DNA of 55,953 nucleotides, taken from NCBI GenBank assembly GCA_910588565.1, contig CAJUPF010000011.1:1-55953 (forward strand), written 5' to 3'. How positions within the stretch are numbered: position 1 is the first letter of the stretch; every line of letters starts with the position of its first letter. The stretch comes from an uncultured Lachnospiraceae bacterium (lineage in GTDB: Bacteria; Bacillota; Clostridia; Lachnospirales; Lachnospiraceae). Under the pieces are notes generated by a model. The model ran no database searches. It had not been told where the DNA came from and saw nothing but the letters and a program-made list of their open reading frames with translations. Below are positions 23,680-31,957 of this stretch, piece by piece. The position numbers and the translations under genes are program-made.

Positions 23680-24981
23680 ATGAAATTTCAGGAAAGTGAA
23701 CATGTTGAGTTAAAAGCAATGATTGTTGATGACATAAAAAAAGAAGTAATTGCTTTTGCAAACTGTGATGGTGGTAAGCTTTACATCGGCATCCAGGACG
23801 ACGGAACGGTAACAGGCGTGGAAGATGCGGATGGAATCGCTTTGCAGGTCAGTAATATGGTGCGTGATGCAATAAAACCTGATTTGACAATGTTTCTCCA
23901 CTATAGGACATTGGAAGTGGAAGGAAAACATGTTGTTGCGATTGATATTCAGAGAGGAACAGAACGGCCATATTATATCGCGAAAAAGGGGCTCCGGCCG
24001 GAAGGGGTATATGTGCGGCAGGGATATTCAGCGGTGCCTGCGACAGATACTATGATCCGGTATATGATTAAGGAAACGGATGGGGATCGCTTTGAAGAAA
24101 TGCGGTCTTTGAACCAGGAGCTGACGTTTCGGGCAGCTAAAAAAGAATTTTCTGTACGGGAGATCCCGTTTGGATCGAAACAAATGCAGACATTAAAATT
24201 GCTGAATGCGGATGGTATTTATACAAACCTCGCCCTGCTTTTATCGGAACAGTGTATGCATACGATTAAAGCTGCTGTTTTTCAGGATACCGATCAGAGT
24301 ATTTTTAAAGATCGGCACGAGTTTACCGGTTCCCTGATGCAGCAGTTACATGATGTCTATGCTTATATTGATTTGCATAATCAGACTCACTCAACCTTTA
24401 ATAAACTGCGGCGAATTGACACCAGGGATTATCCTGAGGTTGCTGTGAGGGAGACATTGCTGAATGTGCTGGTGCATCGTGATTATGGATTTAGCGCCAG
24501 TGCCCTTATCAGTATCTATGCAGATCGTATGGAATTTGTTTCTGTCGGTGGACTATTGCCAGGAATCGAGCTGGAAGATGTGATGGTGGGGCTGTCTGTG
24601 TGCAGAAACCAGAATCTGGCAAATGTATTTTATCGGTTGGAGCTGATTGAAGCATATGGCACCGGGATTCGTAAAATTATGCAATCATATGAGAATACCG
24701 ATAAGACGCCAATGATTGAAACAACCAATAATGCCTTTAAGATTACACTTCCAAATATCAATTATAATGTGGAATTTGATAAATCAAGTTCTGTTACAAG
24801 CGATGAGGGGAAGATTCTTGCTTTTGTGAAAAAGAATGGCGAAATTGTACGGAACGATGTGGAAAAGCAGTTTAGAATCAGTGCTTCTTCAGCATCGCGT
24901 ATGTTGAGAAGGATGGTGGAGAAAGGCTTGCTGATACAGCAGGGCAAAGGAAAAAGCTGTAAATATGTTTTACCTGGCTAA
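23680..24981 (+). CDS. AlbA_2-domain ATP-binding transcriptional regulator
   Basis: The 433-residue protein begins 'MKFQESEHVELKAMIVDDIK', the start typical of the Schlafen-AlbA_2 family, followed by 'EVIAFANCDGGKLYIGIQDD' (residues 1-120). A central part (about 190-340) contains an ATPase-like 'ETLLNVLVHRDYG' and 'EAYGTGIRKIM', as in HATPase_c_4 regulators. A C-terminal winged helix at about 370-433 ends 'ASRMLRRMVEKGLL'. The start at 23680 is chosen because the promoter overlaps the upstream ATG. Such genes often ride in type I restriction loci, and this one lies between hsdM and hsdS remnants yet looks intact. It probably binds the inverted repeat at 23601-23629 to control itself, and perhaps its neighbours. 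Confidence 0.85.
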   Translation: MKFQESEHVELKAMIVDDIKKEVIAFANCDGGKLYIGIQDDGTVTGVEDADGIALQVSNMVRDAIKPDLTMFLHYRTLEVEGKHVVAIDIQRGTERPYYIAKKGLRPEGVYVRQGYSAVPATDTMIRYMIKETDGDRFEEMRSLNQELTFRAAKKEFSVREIPFGSKQMQTLKLLNADGIYTNLALLLSEQCMHTIKAAVFQDTDQSIFKDRHEFTGSLMQQLHDVYAYIDLHNQTHSTFNKLRRIDTRDYPEVAVRETLLNVLVHRDYGFSASALISIYADRMEFVSVGGLLPGIELEDVMVGLSVCRNQNLANVFYRLELIEAYGTGIRKIMQSYENTDKTPMIETTNNAFKITLPNINYNVEFDKSSSVTSDEGKILAFVKKNGEIVRNDVEKQFRISASSASRMLRRMVEKGLLIQQGKGKSCKYVLPG

Positions 24982-25055
24982 TGAGTAAAACGGTTGGTAT
25001 GGATATTGGAATGGTAAAAATCAGAAGAAATATATGAAGTGACAGGGGATAAAAA

Positions 25056-25611
25056 ATGGAATATCGATTATCGGAGTTATTTGAACTTCAGATGGGGAAA
25101 ACACCATCACGAAATAATTCTGCGTACTGGGAGCCGGCGGATCATGCATGGATATCAGTCGGAGATTTGTCAAATGCAGTTAAATATATATCATACTAAA
25201 GAATCATTGTCTGATTTGGCGATTATTGCAGGCGGCATCAAAGAAATACCGGCTAATACCGTTATTATGAGCTTTAAACTTTCAATTGGTAAAGTGGCTA
25301 TTACACCAGTAAACATGTACTCTAATGAAGCGATTATGGCTTTTATTGATAAAGGTATTGTGAAAATTATACCAGATTATTTGTATTATCTATTTCTTTA
25401 TAAAAATTGGGATGTAGGCAGCAATAAGGCTGTTATGGGAACAACACTGAATAAAGCAACTTTATCAAGGATGACTGTTCAGATTCATTCTGTAGAGAAA
25501 CAGACTAAAATTATCACTGTATTAGATAAAATCAAGGCAATTATTGATGCACAGCAGCAGATTCAGAAGTACTGGAAAAAAAGTATAAACGCAGACCGGT
25601 TATTTTTCTGA
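25056..25611 (+). pseudogene. Frameshifted, half-length hsdS (type I specificity subunit)
   Basis: An ATG at 25056 opens 'MEYRLSELFELQMGKTPSRN' and 'HAWISVGDLSN', the classic start of an HsdS target-recognition domain. That frame stops at 25197. The homology continues in the next frame from about 25190: 'HTKESLSDLAI', 'IPANTVIMSFKLSIGKVAIT', 'YSNEAIMAFID'. It ends in a conserved helix 'KQTKIITVLDKIKAIIDAQQ'. One recognition domain and one spacer helix remain (about 185 residues) where a full HsdS has two of each (about 400). The gene is therefore frameshifted and halved, so it cannot form a normal specificity subunit. Confidence 0.85.
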
Positions 25612-25631
25612 CAAATGGGTTTGAAACAAGA

Positions 25632-27325
25632 TTGAAACATATTACAATCAACAAAACAATTGCCGGCAGGTATTACCAGGAGGCGGCGGTGAAAGCCGTG
25701 TGCCGTTCGTTTGGGGAAACGAACAGAAGAAAGGCGCTGCTTGTAATGGCTACCGGCTCCGGCAAAACGAGGACTGTGATTGAGTTGTGCCGTATTTTGT
25801 CAGAACATGGCTGGGTAAAGCATATCTTGTTTCTGGCAGACAGAACTTCTTAGTAACGCAGGCAAAGCGAAGTTTTGTGAATCTGCTCCCGGATTTGTCA
25901 TGCAGCAATATGTGCGATAATAACAGAGACGAGAACGCACGCTGTATTTTTTCCACGTATCAGACGATGATGAATCTAATCGATGATACCAGAGATGAAG
26001 CGGGTAAAATTTTCTCCTGCGGTCATTTCGATTTGGTTATCTGTGATGAAGCGCACAGATCGATTTATCAGAAATACCGGGATATATTTACCTATTTTGA
26101 TGCTCTGCTAATAGGACTGACTGCTACGCCGAAAGATGATATAGATAAAAATACATACTCTGTTTTTGAACTGGAAAGCGGCGTTCCTACCTATGGCTAT
26201 GAACTGGCGCAGGCTGTGAAAGACGGATATCTGGTTGAGTTCCAATCGATAGAGACTACGCTGAAATTTATTTCACAGGGAATTTCCTATGATGAACTTT
26301 CCGAAGAAGAAAAGCAGGAATATGAGAATACATTTCAGAAAGAGGATGGCAAAATCCCTGACACTATCGGTTCTTCCGCACTAAATGCATGGATTTTTAA
26401 CAAAGACACAATTCGGAAAGTTTTGCATATTCTTATGGAAGAGGGCATTAAAATTGCGTATGGACAGAAAATCGGCAAGACCATTATTTTCGCAAGGAAT
26501 CATGATCATGCGGAAAAGATTCTGAAGGTGTTCCACAAGGAATATCCGCATCTTCCGGATGATTTTGCAAAGGTAATTGACAGCCATATTGCATATGCGC
26601 AAAGCGCAATTGACGAGTTCTCAGAACCAAAGAAGCTGCCGCAGTACGGTTTGATGCCCTGATGTATGGAATAGAACTGGCTTATCTGACTGGGAAAAAG
26701 TATGCAAAGGCAAGAAGCGATCTGTTAAAACGAGTCGGTGGAATTGCCAGTATGGCGAAAATTCCTGAAATTCAGGCAAAGTCTGATTTTATAAGCCAGA
26801 TACTCCGAAGAACTCAGAAATTTGATGAAGTATATTCCGCATATCACGGTGAAATATGAGACTGATTTTACAGACGATATTTTGAATATGGAGTGGAACG
26901 GCGCAGAATTGGATCATGACGAACTGGCGAATTACAGAGAAAAAGCGGAATATTATGTGCGGGAACATCAGGAGCATGACGCGATTGCAAAGCTGAAAAC
27001 AAATCGGCCGCTGACAGAAAAGGATATCAAGAGTCTGGAAGAAATATTGTGGAGTGAGCTTGGCGCCAGAGCGGATTACGAAAAAGAATATGGAAAAAAG
27101 CCTCTGGGAGAATTTGTCCGTGAAATCGTCGGATTGGATATGAAGGCGGCAAAGGAAGCGTTTTCTGCGTATTTGGAGCGTGCAGACTTTGACAGCCGGC
27201 AGGCTGAACTGTTACGCGGCATAGTGACATTTCTGTGTATTCAGTTGACTTTTGTTCAAAGAAGAAGTAACATCAATAAAACAATACATAAGCCTTGGAA
27301 AAGCTGCATATTGTTGAAAAGATGA
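25632..27325 (+). pseudogene. Decayed hsdR (type I restriction subunit) with frameshifts and deletions
   Basis: Recognisable pieces lie in three frames. 25632-25853 carries 'RYYQEAAVKAVCRSF' and Walker A 'MATGSGKT', then stops at 'LADRTS' after a one-base loss. About 25847-26648 continues with 'LVTQAKRSFVNLLPDL', the DEAH-type 'VICDEAHRS' and motif III 'LTATP', ending at 'SEPKKLPQ'. Then 26650-26808 ('FDALMYGIELAYLTGKKY') follows, after a deletion of about 200 codons holding motifs V and VI. From about 26809 to 27240 a last frame reads 'LRNLMKYIPHITVKY' and 'KPLGEFVREIVGLDM'. The N-terminal nuclease domain and the extreme C-terminus are absent. No single intact product is possible. Confidence 0.9.
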
Positions 27326-27366
27326 CAAGACAAGAATGGCCAGATAAAAGAAATAAGGTGATATAA

Positions 27367-29787
27367 TTGGACAAAAAGACGACGGCAAAACAGTCAGCAC
27401 AGAAAAAAACGACAAGACAGGGCGCAGGTACAAAGACAACAGCGAAAAAAAAGCCCGCATCTAAGAAGCAAACCGCGAAAAAGCCGCAGACGAAGAAAAA
27501 GCGCAAACGGAGCGCTTTTGGCACAAGCATAAAAATTGCACTGTCACTGATGATGTTAGTAATGCTGTGCATTGTGGGGATGGTATTTTTCCGGTATAAA
27601 GATGATATTAGCGCATGGCAGCAGGAGGCGAAGCAGAAAGTAGAGGAAAGCAGCCGCAGGGATTTTCAGCCGCTGAATATTTCTTATATTTATGATAAAG
27701 ACGGCAATCAGATTGCAGAGCTGTCGGCTTCGGAAAAGAATATTTATCTGCGGTATGAGGATATCCCGCAGAATGCGGTTAATGCGTTTATTGCGGTAGA
27801 AGATCGCAATTTCTGGACGAACCGCGGATATGATATGAAAGGGATATTGCGCGTTGCTTTTACATACGTAAAAAGCCGTGGGTCCGTGATCCATGGGGCA
27901 AGTACGGTTACGCAGCAGTTAGCGCGGAAAATATATCTGACCAATGAGGTTTCGATTGCAAGAAAAGTCAAGGAAATTATGATTGCAACGGAATTGACAA
28001 AGAAATATACCAAAAAGCAGATTATGGAATTTTATATCAATAACTGCTGTTTTGCAAACAATATTTACGGGATTGAAGCAGCGGCGGATGCGTATTTTCG
28101 GATTCCGGCTTCAGAGCTTACCCTGTCTCAGGCAGCGTATCTGTGTGCGATTCCGAACAGGCCTACGTATTACAATCCGTATACAGACCCGGAGCGTGCC
28201 ATTGAGCGGCGCGATAAAATTTTGCAGGATATGTATGACTGCGATTATATTTCGGAAGCGGAGCTGACAGAGGCGCTGGCGGAAAAAATCACGGTTGCGG
28301 AGCCAAAGAGAAACAGCTCGGATCGTGTCAATAATTATCAGACGACATACGCCCTGCATTGCGCGGTGAAATATATGATGCAGGAGGAAGGATTTACCTT
28401 CCAGTATGACTTTGATTCAGAAGAAGCGTATAAGAATTATCAGGAGGAGTACGATACCTGGTATTCCGATGTGCGTGACCGGATTTATACCGGAGGTTAT
28501 AAAATTTATACCTCGCTGGACAGTGAGGCGCAGAATACCCTGCAGTCCATGATAGACAATGGCTTAAATATGGATATTTCCATTGGCTCATCGGGCATGT
28601 ATGATTTTCAGGGGGCGCTTACAGCGATTGACAACCAGACAGGAAAGGTGCTTGCGATTGTCGGCGGACGGTCGCAGGAGGGATTTTTAAATATGTATAC
28701 CCTAAACCGGGCGTATCAAAGCCACAGGCAGCCAGGCAGTACCATTAAGCCCCTGGTTGTGTATACGCCGGCGCTGATGCAGGGATATACGGAAAGTTCG
28801 ACCCTGAACAATATTGACGTTTCCGTGGCAAAGAACAGCAAAACCGTATCCACAATGACCGGAAGCCAGTTTTCGCTGCGGAGCGCGGTGGAGCAGAGTA
28901 AAAACGGCTGTGCTTACCAGCTGTTTAACGATATCGGCGCCAGATACGGACTTTCTTTTATCAAGGCGATGAATTTTGACAAAATTGTGCCGCAGGATGA
29001 AACGCTGTCAGCATCCCTGGGCGGACTGACGTATGGCGTGACGACGGAGCAGATGGCAGGCGCATATGCAGCCCTGGGAAATCATGGCTCCTATCGGGAC
29101 ACGAGCTGTATTACATCCATTAAAGATCTGGACGGAAACGAGCAGTATCTGGAACCACTGGGGAATGAGGTATACAGCTCGGACGCGGCAGATAAGATGG
29201 TGGATATTTTAAAAGGTGTAATCAGCAGAGGAACGGCCTCTTCGATGGGATGGGCGTCTGCGTCCAAGGTGGAGGCTGCGGGAAAAACGGGTACGACAAA
29301 TGACAGCAAGGACGGCTGGTTTTGCGGGATTACGCCATATTTTACCGTGGCTGTATGGGTTGGCTTTGATACGCCAAAGACGCTGAGCAACCTGTATGGG
29401 GCGACCTATCCGGCATCTATCTGGAAGGAATCTATGCTGTATTTACTGGAGAAATACGGCTATGAAATGGGATCGTTTGAAAAAGCGGACGGTACGGGTA
29501 CGGATTCGAGTGCATACGAGAACGAGGAATTTCTTCCGGGACGCGCAGATGATGAAGTGCTTTCGGATGGTTATACGGTTGCGGATTACCGGAGGGATCG
29601 GGAGGTAGGAAAACAGATCCAGGCTGTGATTGACCAGATCCGTACCTTAGATCCGGGCGCAGAGGATTACCAGAGCAGGAAAGAAACGCTTTACCAGCAG
29701 GGATGCGCCCAGGTTGGAAATATTTACAGCAGGAAATATACGCAGGAGATGCAGCAGGCATTAGACGGCGCTTATAGCGGGGGATAA
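27367..29787 (+). CDS. Class A penicillin-binding protein (PBP1A type)
   Basis: The 806-residue protein starts at a TTG behind AAGGTGAT. Residues 1-50 are a Lys/Thr-rich cytoplasmic tail, and a membrane segment lies at about 55-77. A GT51 glycosyltransferase domain at about 110-290 has the catalytic Glu145 ('AVEDRNFW') and 'STVTQQLARKIYL'. A transpeptidase domain at about 400-690 has Ser458 in 'STIK', Ser511-Lys-Asn in 'SKNG' and Lys640 in 'KTGT'. It polymerises and cross-links peptidoglycan outside the membrane. The TTG follows directly on a TAA at 27364-27366. The gene starts 41 bases after the hsdR remnant, so the decay of that locus may have altered its upstream region. No clear promoter was found for it. 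Confidence 0.95.
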   Translation: MDKKTTAKQSAQKKTTRQGAGTKTTAKKKPASKKQTAKKPQTKKKRKRSAFGTSIKIALSLMMLVMLCIVGMVFFRYKDDISAWQQEAKQKVEESSRRDFQPLNISYIYDKDGNQIAELSASEKNIYLRYEDIPQNAVNAFIAVEDRNFWTNRGYDMKGILRVAFTYVKSRGSVIHGASTVTQQLARKIYLTNEVSIARKVKEIMIATELTKKYTKKQIMEFYINNCCFANNIYGIEAAADAYFRIPASELTLSQAAYLCAIPNRPTYYNPYTDPERAIERRDKILQDMYDCDYISEAELTEALAEKITVAEPKRNSSDRVNNYQTTYALHCAVKYMMQEEGFTFQYDFDSEEAYKNYQEEYDTWYSDVRDRIYTGGYKIYTSLDSEAQNTLQSMIDNGLNMDISIGSSGMYDFQGALTAIDNQTGKVLAIVGGRSQEGFLNMYTLNRAYQSHRQPGSTIKPLVVYTPALMQGYTESSTLNNIDVSVAKNSKTVSTMTGSQFSLRSAVEQSKNGCAYQLFNDIGARYGLSFIKAMNFDKIVPQDETLSASLGGLTYGVTTEQMAGAYAALGNHGSYRDTSCITSIKDLDGNEQYLEPLGNEVYSSDAADKMVDILKGVISRGTASSMGWASASKVEAAGKTGTTNDSKDGWFCGITPYFTVAVWVGFDTPKTLSNLYGATYPASIWKESMLYLLEKYGYEMGSFEKADGTGTDSSAYENEEFLPGRADDEVLSDGYTVADYRRDREVGKQIQAVIDQIRTLDPGAEDYQSRKETLYQQGCAQVGNIYSRKYTQEMQQALDGAYSGG

Positions 29788-29802
29788 CAGGTACAAGGTA
29801 AC

Positions 29803-29840
29803 TATGTTTTTTTAAAAAACATTTTATTTTTTTTATATTT
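29803..29840 (+). terminator. Weak AT-only terminator candidate after the penicillin-binding protein gene
   Basis: An atgtttttt / aaaaaacat hairpin near 29804-29822 is followed by a long T-rich run to about 29840. All stem pairs but one at each end are A-T, so strength is doubtful. The 247-base gap to 30035 also has a TATACT (29845-29850) without a good -35. Confidence 0.35.
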
Positions 29841-30034
29841 GTGATATACTTTAAACAATGGCCTGCTTTATTGTATATGGATAAAGCATTATTTTTTTAT
29901 GCTGCTGTATACGGAGTTTTGCCTATGCGGCTGCAGAATGTAAATATCGGGATACAGTGGAGCGGCAAAATAAAAGACAAATGACAGTGATATATCTGCG
30001 GAATTTAGAATTTGCCGCAGAAAAGGAGGAAATC

Positions 30035-31807
30035 ATGGACAATAAATTAGTATGGCAAGAACGGTTTAATATTGGGGTTGACATTATTGACAGAGAACAT
30101 AGAAAGTTGTTTAGCATTTTGAATAAGCTGCTCGCATTCAGCGAACAGGAGTCCAAAAGCCAGTGGGTCTGTGAAGAGGGGGTTAAATATTTTAAAGAAC
30201 ATGCAATGAGGCACTTCGCGGAAGAAGAAGTTTATATGGCGTCTATTGGTTATAACGGATTTGAGACGCATAGGCGTGTACATGATAATTTCAGGCGGAA
30301 AACCTTGCCGGAACTGGAACAGGAATTGCTGCAGTCAGATTATTCCCAGGAATCTGTCAGCCATTTTCTGGGGGTTTGCGCCGGATGGCTGATTGGGCAT
30401 ACATTAACGGAAGATCGCGCGATTGTTGGAAAAGCGGAGAGCCGGTGGATTGGTTTGCTGCCAGAAGAAGAACAGTCACGGTTGGGAAAGACGATTATCC
30501 GGCTTTTATTCGATATGTTCCAGCTCGACTCCAGGCTGCTCAGTGAACGGTATGGCGGAGAAAAGTTTGGGAGAGGGATCTACTATCGCCTGGCATATGG
30601 CAATGATGAAAAGAAAAGAATGGAAATTTTGATGGTTTTTGAAGAAAAGCTGATTTCCAGAACCGTTGGAAAAATGATGGGCGCTAAATCTGATAAACTG
30701 GATACAATGCTGCTGAACACTACCAGATATGTTGCCAGGCAATTTGCCGAGCGCATCCGGGAATATATGCCGGAAATGGATACATATGAGTTGAAAGAGG
30801 AAAATTTGCTGACTTACGATCCTTTTAAACGGGCGTTTGACAAGAATAAATTGCAGAGCAGCCTGCTGTTCAATACCGGAGAAGGATATTTTGCATTTTG
30901 CACGTTTGCGCCGCATTTGCTTATCGAAGAACCCGACGTTTCTATCAGGGCAGAAAACGCTATGCATGAAGTTGAGGATTATCTCAGCCAGAATGCCAGA
31001 GAACAAACCAGCAAGAAGCAGAAAATATTGCTGGTGGATGATTCTGATGTGATTTTGAATGCGATGGGCCAGCTGTTAGGAGGTATTTACCAGGTGTCGA
31101 TGGTAAAATCCGGCCTGGCTGCGATTCGGAGTATTTCACTGAACAGGCCGGATTTGATACTGCTGGATTATGAAATGCCGGTCTGCGACGGAAGGCAGGT
31201 ATTGGAAATGATCCGTTCGGAAGAGGATTTTAAAGATATTCCGGTTATTTTTCTGACTGGCAGAATAGACAGGGAAAGCATCAAGAAAGTTATGGCGTTA
31301 AAACCGGCGGGCTATTTTTCCAAAAAGATGCAGCCGGAAGAGATCAAAAAGGAAATTGAGAATTTTCTCAGCAGAAATCACAAAGAACAAGCCCGCATAA
31401 AGAAGCGGAAAATATTGCTGGTGGATGATTCTGAAGTGATTTTGAATGCAATGAAGAAATTGTTGGAAGGCGATTATCAGATGTCATTGGCCAATTCCGG
31501 ACTGGCTGCAATCCGGAGTATTTCACTGAACAGGCCGGACTTGATACTGCTGGATTATGAAATGCCGATCTGCGATGGAAAGCAGGTACTGGAAATGATC
31601 CGTCTGGAAGAGGATTATAAAGATATCCCGGTTATTTTCCTGACTGGCAGAGTAGATAAGGAAACAAGAGACAAAGTTAAGGAAACAAGAGACAAAGTTA
31701 TGGAATTGAAGCCGGCGGGCTATATTTCCAAAAGCATGCAGCCAGAAGAGATTAAACAGAATATTGACGAATATTTTGAGAAAAGATTGGGAAGTATGAG
31801 AAAATGA
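30035..31807 (+). CDS. Hemerythrin - CheX-like - REC - REC signalling protein
   Basis: This 590-residue soluble protein starts at an ATG behind AAAAGGAGG. Residues 1-130 are a bacteriohemerythrin domain with a complete di-iron ligand set (His22, His60, Glu64, His79, His83, His122, Asp127). Residues about 140-325 resemble the CheX/CheC phosphatase fold ('GRGIYYRLAYG', 'RTVGKMMGAKSDKLDTM'), although the usual Glu-x-x-Asn active pair is not obvious. Two receiver domains follow (about 328-445 and 457-585). Each has 'LLVDDS', a phosphorylatable Asp (378 and 507) in 'LLDYEMP' and a Lys in 'LKPAGY'. No output domain is present. It would couple O2 or redox sensing to phosphate flow in chemotaxis-like signalling. 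The mechanism is inferred. Confidence 0.85.
   Translation: MDNKLVWQERFNIGVDIIDREHRKLFSILNKLLAFSEQESKSQWVCEEGVKYFKEHAMRHFAEEEVYMASIGYNGFETHRRVHDNFRRKTLPELEQELLQSDYSQESVSHFLGVCAGWLIGHTLTEDRAIVGKAESRWIGLLPEEEQSRLGKTIIRLLFDMFQLDSRLLSERYGGEKFGRGIYYRLAYGNDEKKRMEILMVFEEKLISRTVGKMMGAKSDKLDTMLLNTTRYVARQFAERIREYMPEMDTYELKEENLLTYDPFKRAFDKNKLQSSLLFNTGEGYFAFCTFAPHLLIEEPDVSIRAENAMHEVEDYLSQNAREQTSKKQKILLVDDSDVILNAMGQLLGGIYQVSMVKSGLAAIRSISLNRPDLILLDYEMPVCDGRQVLEMIRSEEDFKDIPVIFLTGRIDRESIKKVMALKPAGYFSKKMQPEEIKKEIENFLSRNHKEQARIKKRKILLVDDSEVILNAMKKLLEGDYQMSLANSGLAAIRSISLNRPDLILLDYEMPICDGKQVLEMIRLEEDYKDIPVIFLTGRVDKETRDKVKETRDKVMELKPAGYISKSMQPEEIKQNIDEYFEKRLGSMRK
31015..31785 (+). repeat. Duplicated receiver-domain coding segment
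   Basis: The string 'gaaaatattgctggtggatg' occurs at 31021 and again at 31408, 387 bases apart. Similarity extends through both receiver domains, and 'aggccggatttgatactgct' (first copy) has only a single change in the second. This indicates a tandem in-frame duplication of one REC domain, recent enough to leave DNA identity. Confidence 0.85.
31658..31699 (+). repeat. 21 bp tandem duplication inside the second receiver domain
   Basis: Two identical 21-base units (31658-31678 and 31679-31699) encode KETRDKV twice in a row. The first receiver has no such copy. The extra seven residues fall after the beta-4 'FLTGR' strand, in the loop and helix 4 region used for output contacts. Confidence 0.9.
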
Positions 31808-31828
31808 GAATATGGATGACGGCAGAAA

Positions 31829-31874
31829 CAGGCGTCTGATTTGGAATAGCAGGATCAGATGCCTGCTATTTTTT
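31829..31874 (+). terminator. Terminator after the hemerythrin-REC gene
   Basis: CAGGCGTCTGAT (31829-31840) and ATCAGATGCCTG (31854-31865) form a 12 bp stem with one G-T pair. A T-run (ctattttttg) follows. Confidence 0.9.
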
Positions 31875-31895
31875 GTACACTTTAGCCAAATGAAG

Positions 31896-31924
31896 TAGAC
31901 AATATGTTAAATTTTTGTTAAAAT
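31896..31924 (+). promoter_or_regulatory. Promoter of the OPT transporter gene
   Basis: TAGACA (31896-31901), 17 bases, TAAAAT (31919-31924). The ATG at 31958 follows AAAGGAGAG. Confidence 0.65.
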
Positions 31925-31957
31925 AGTGAAATAAAAATGCAAAGGAGAGAAAATGAA

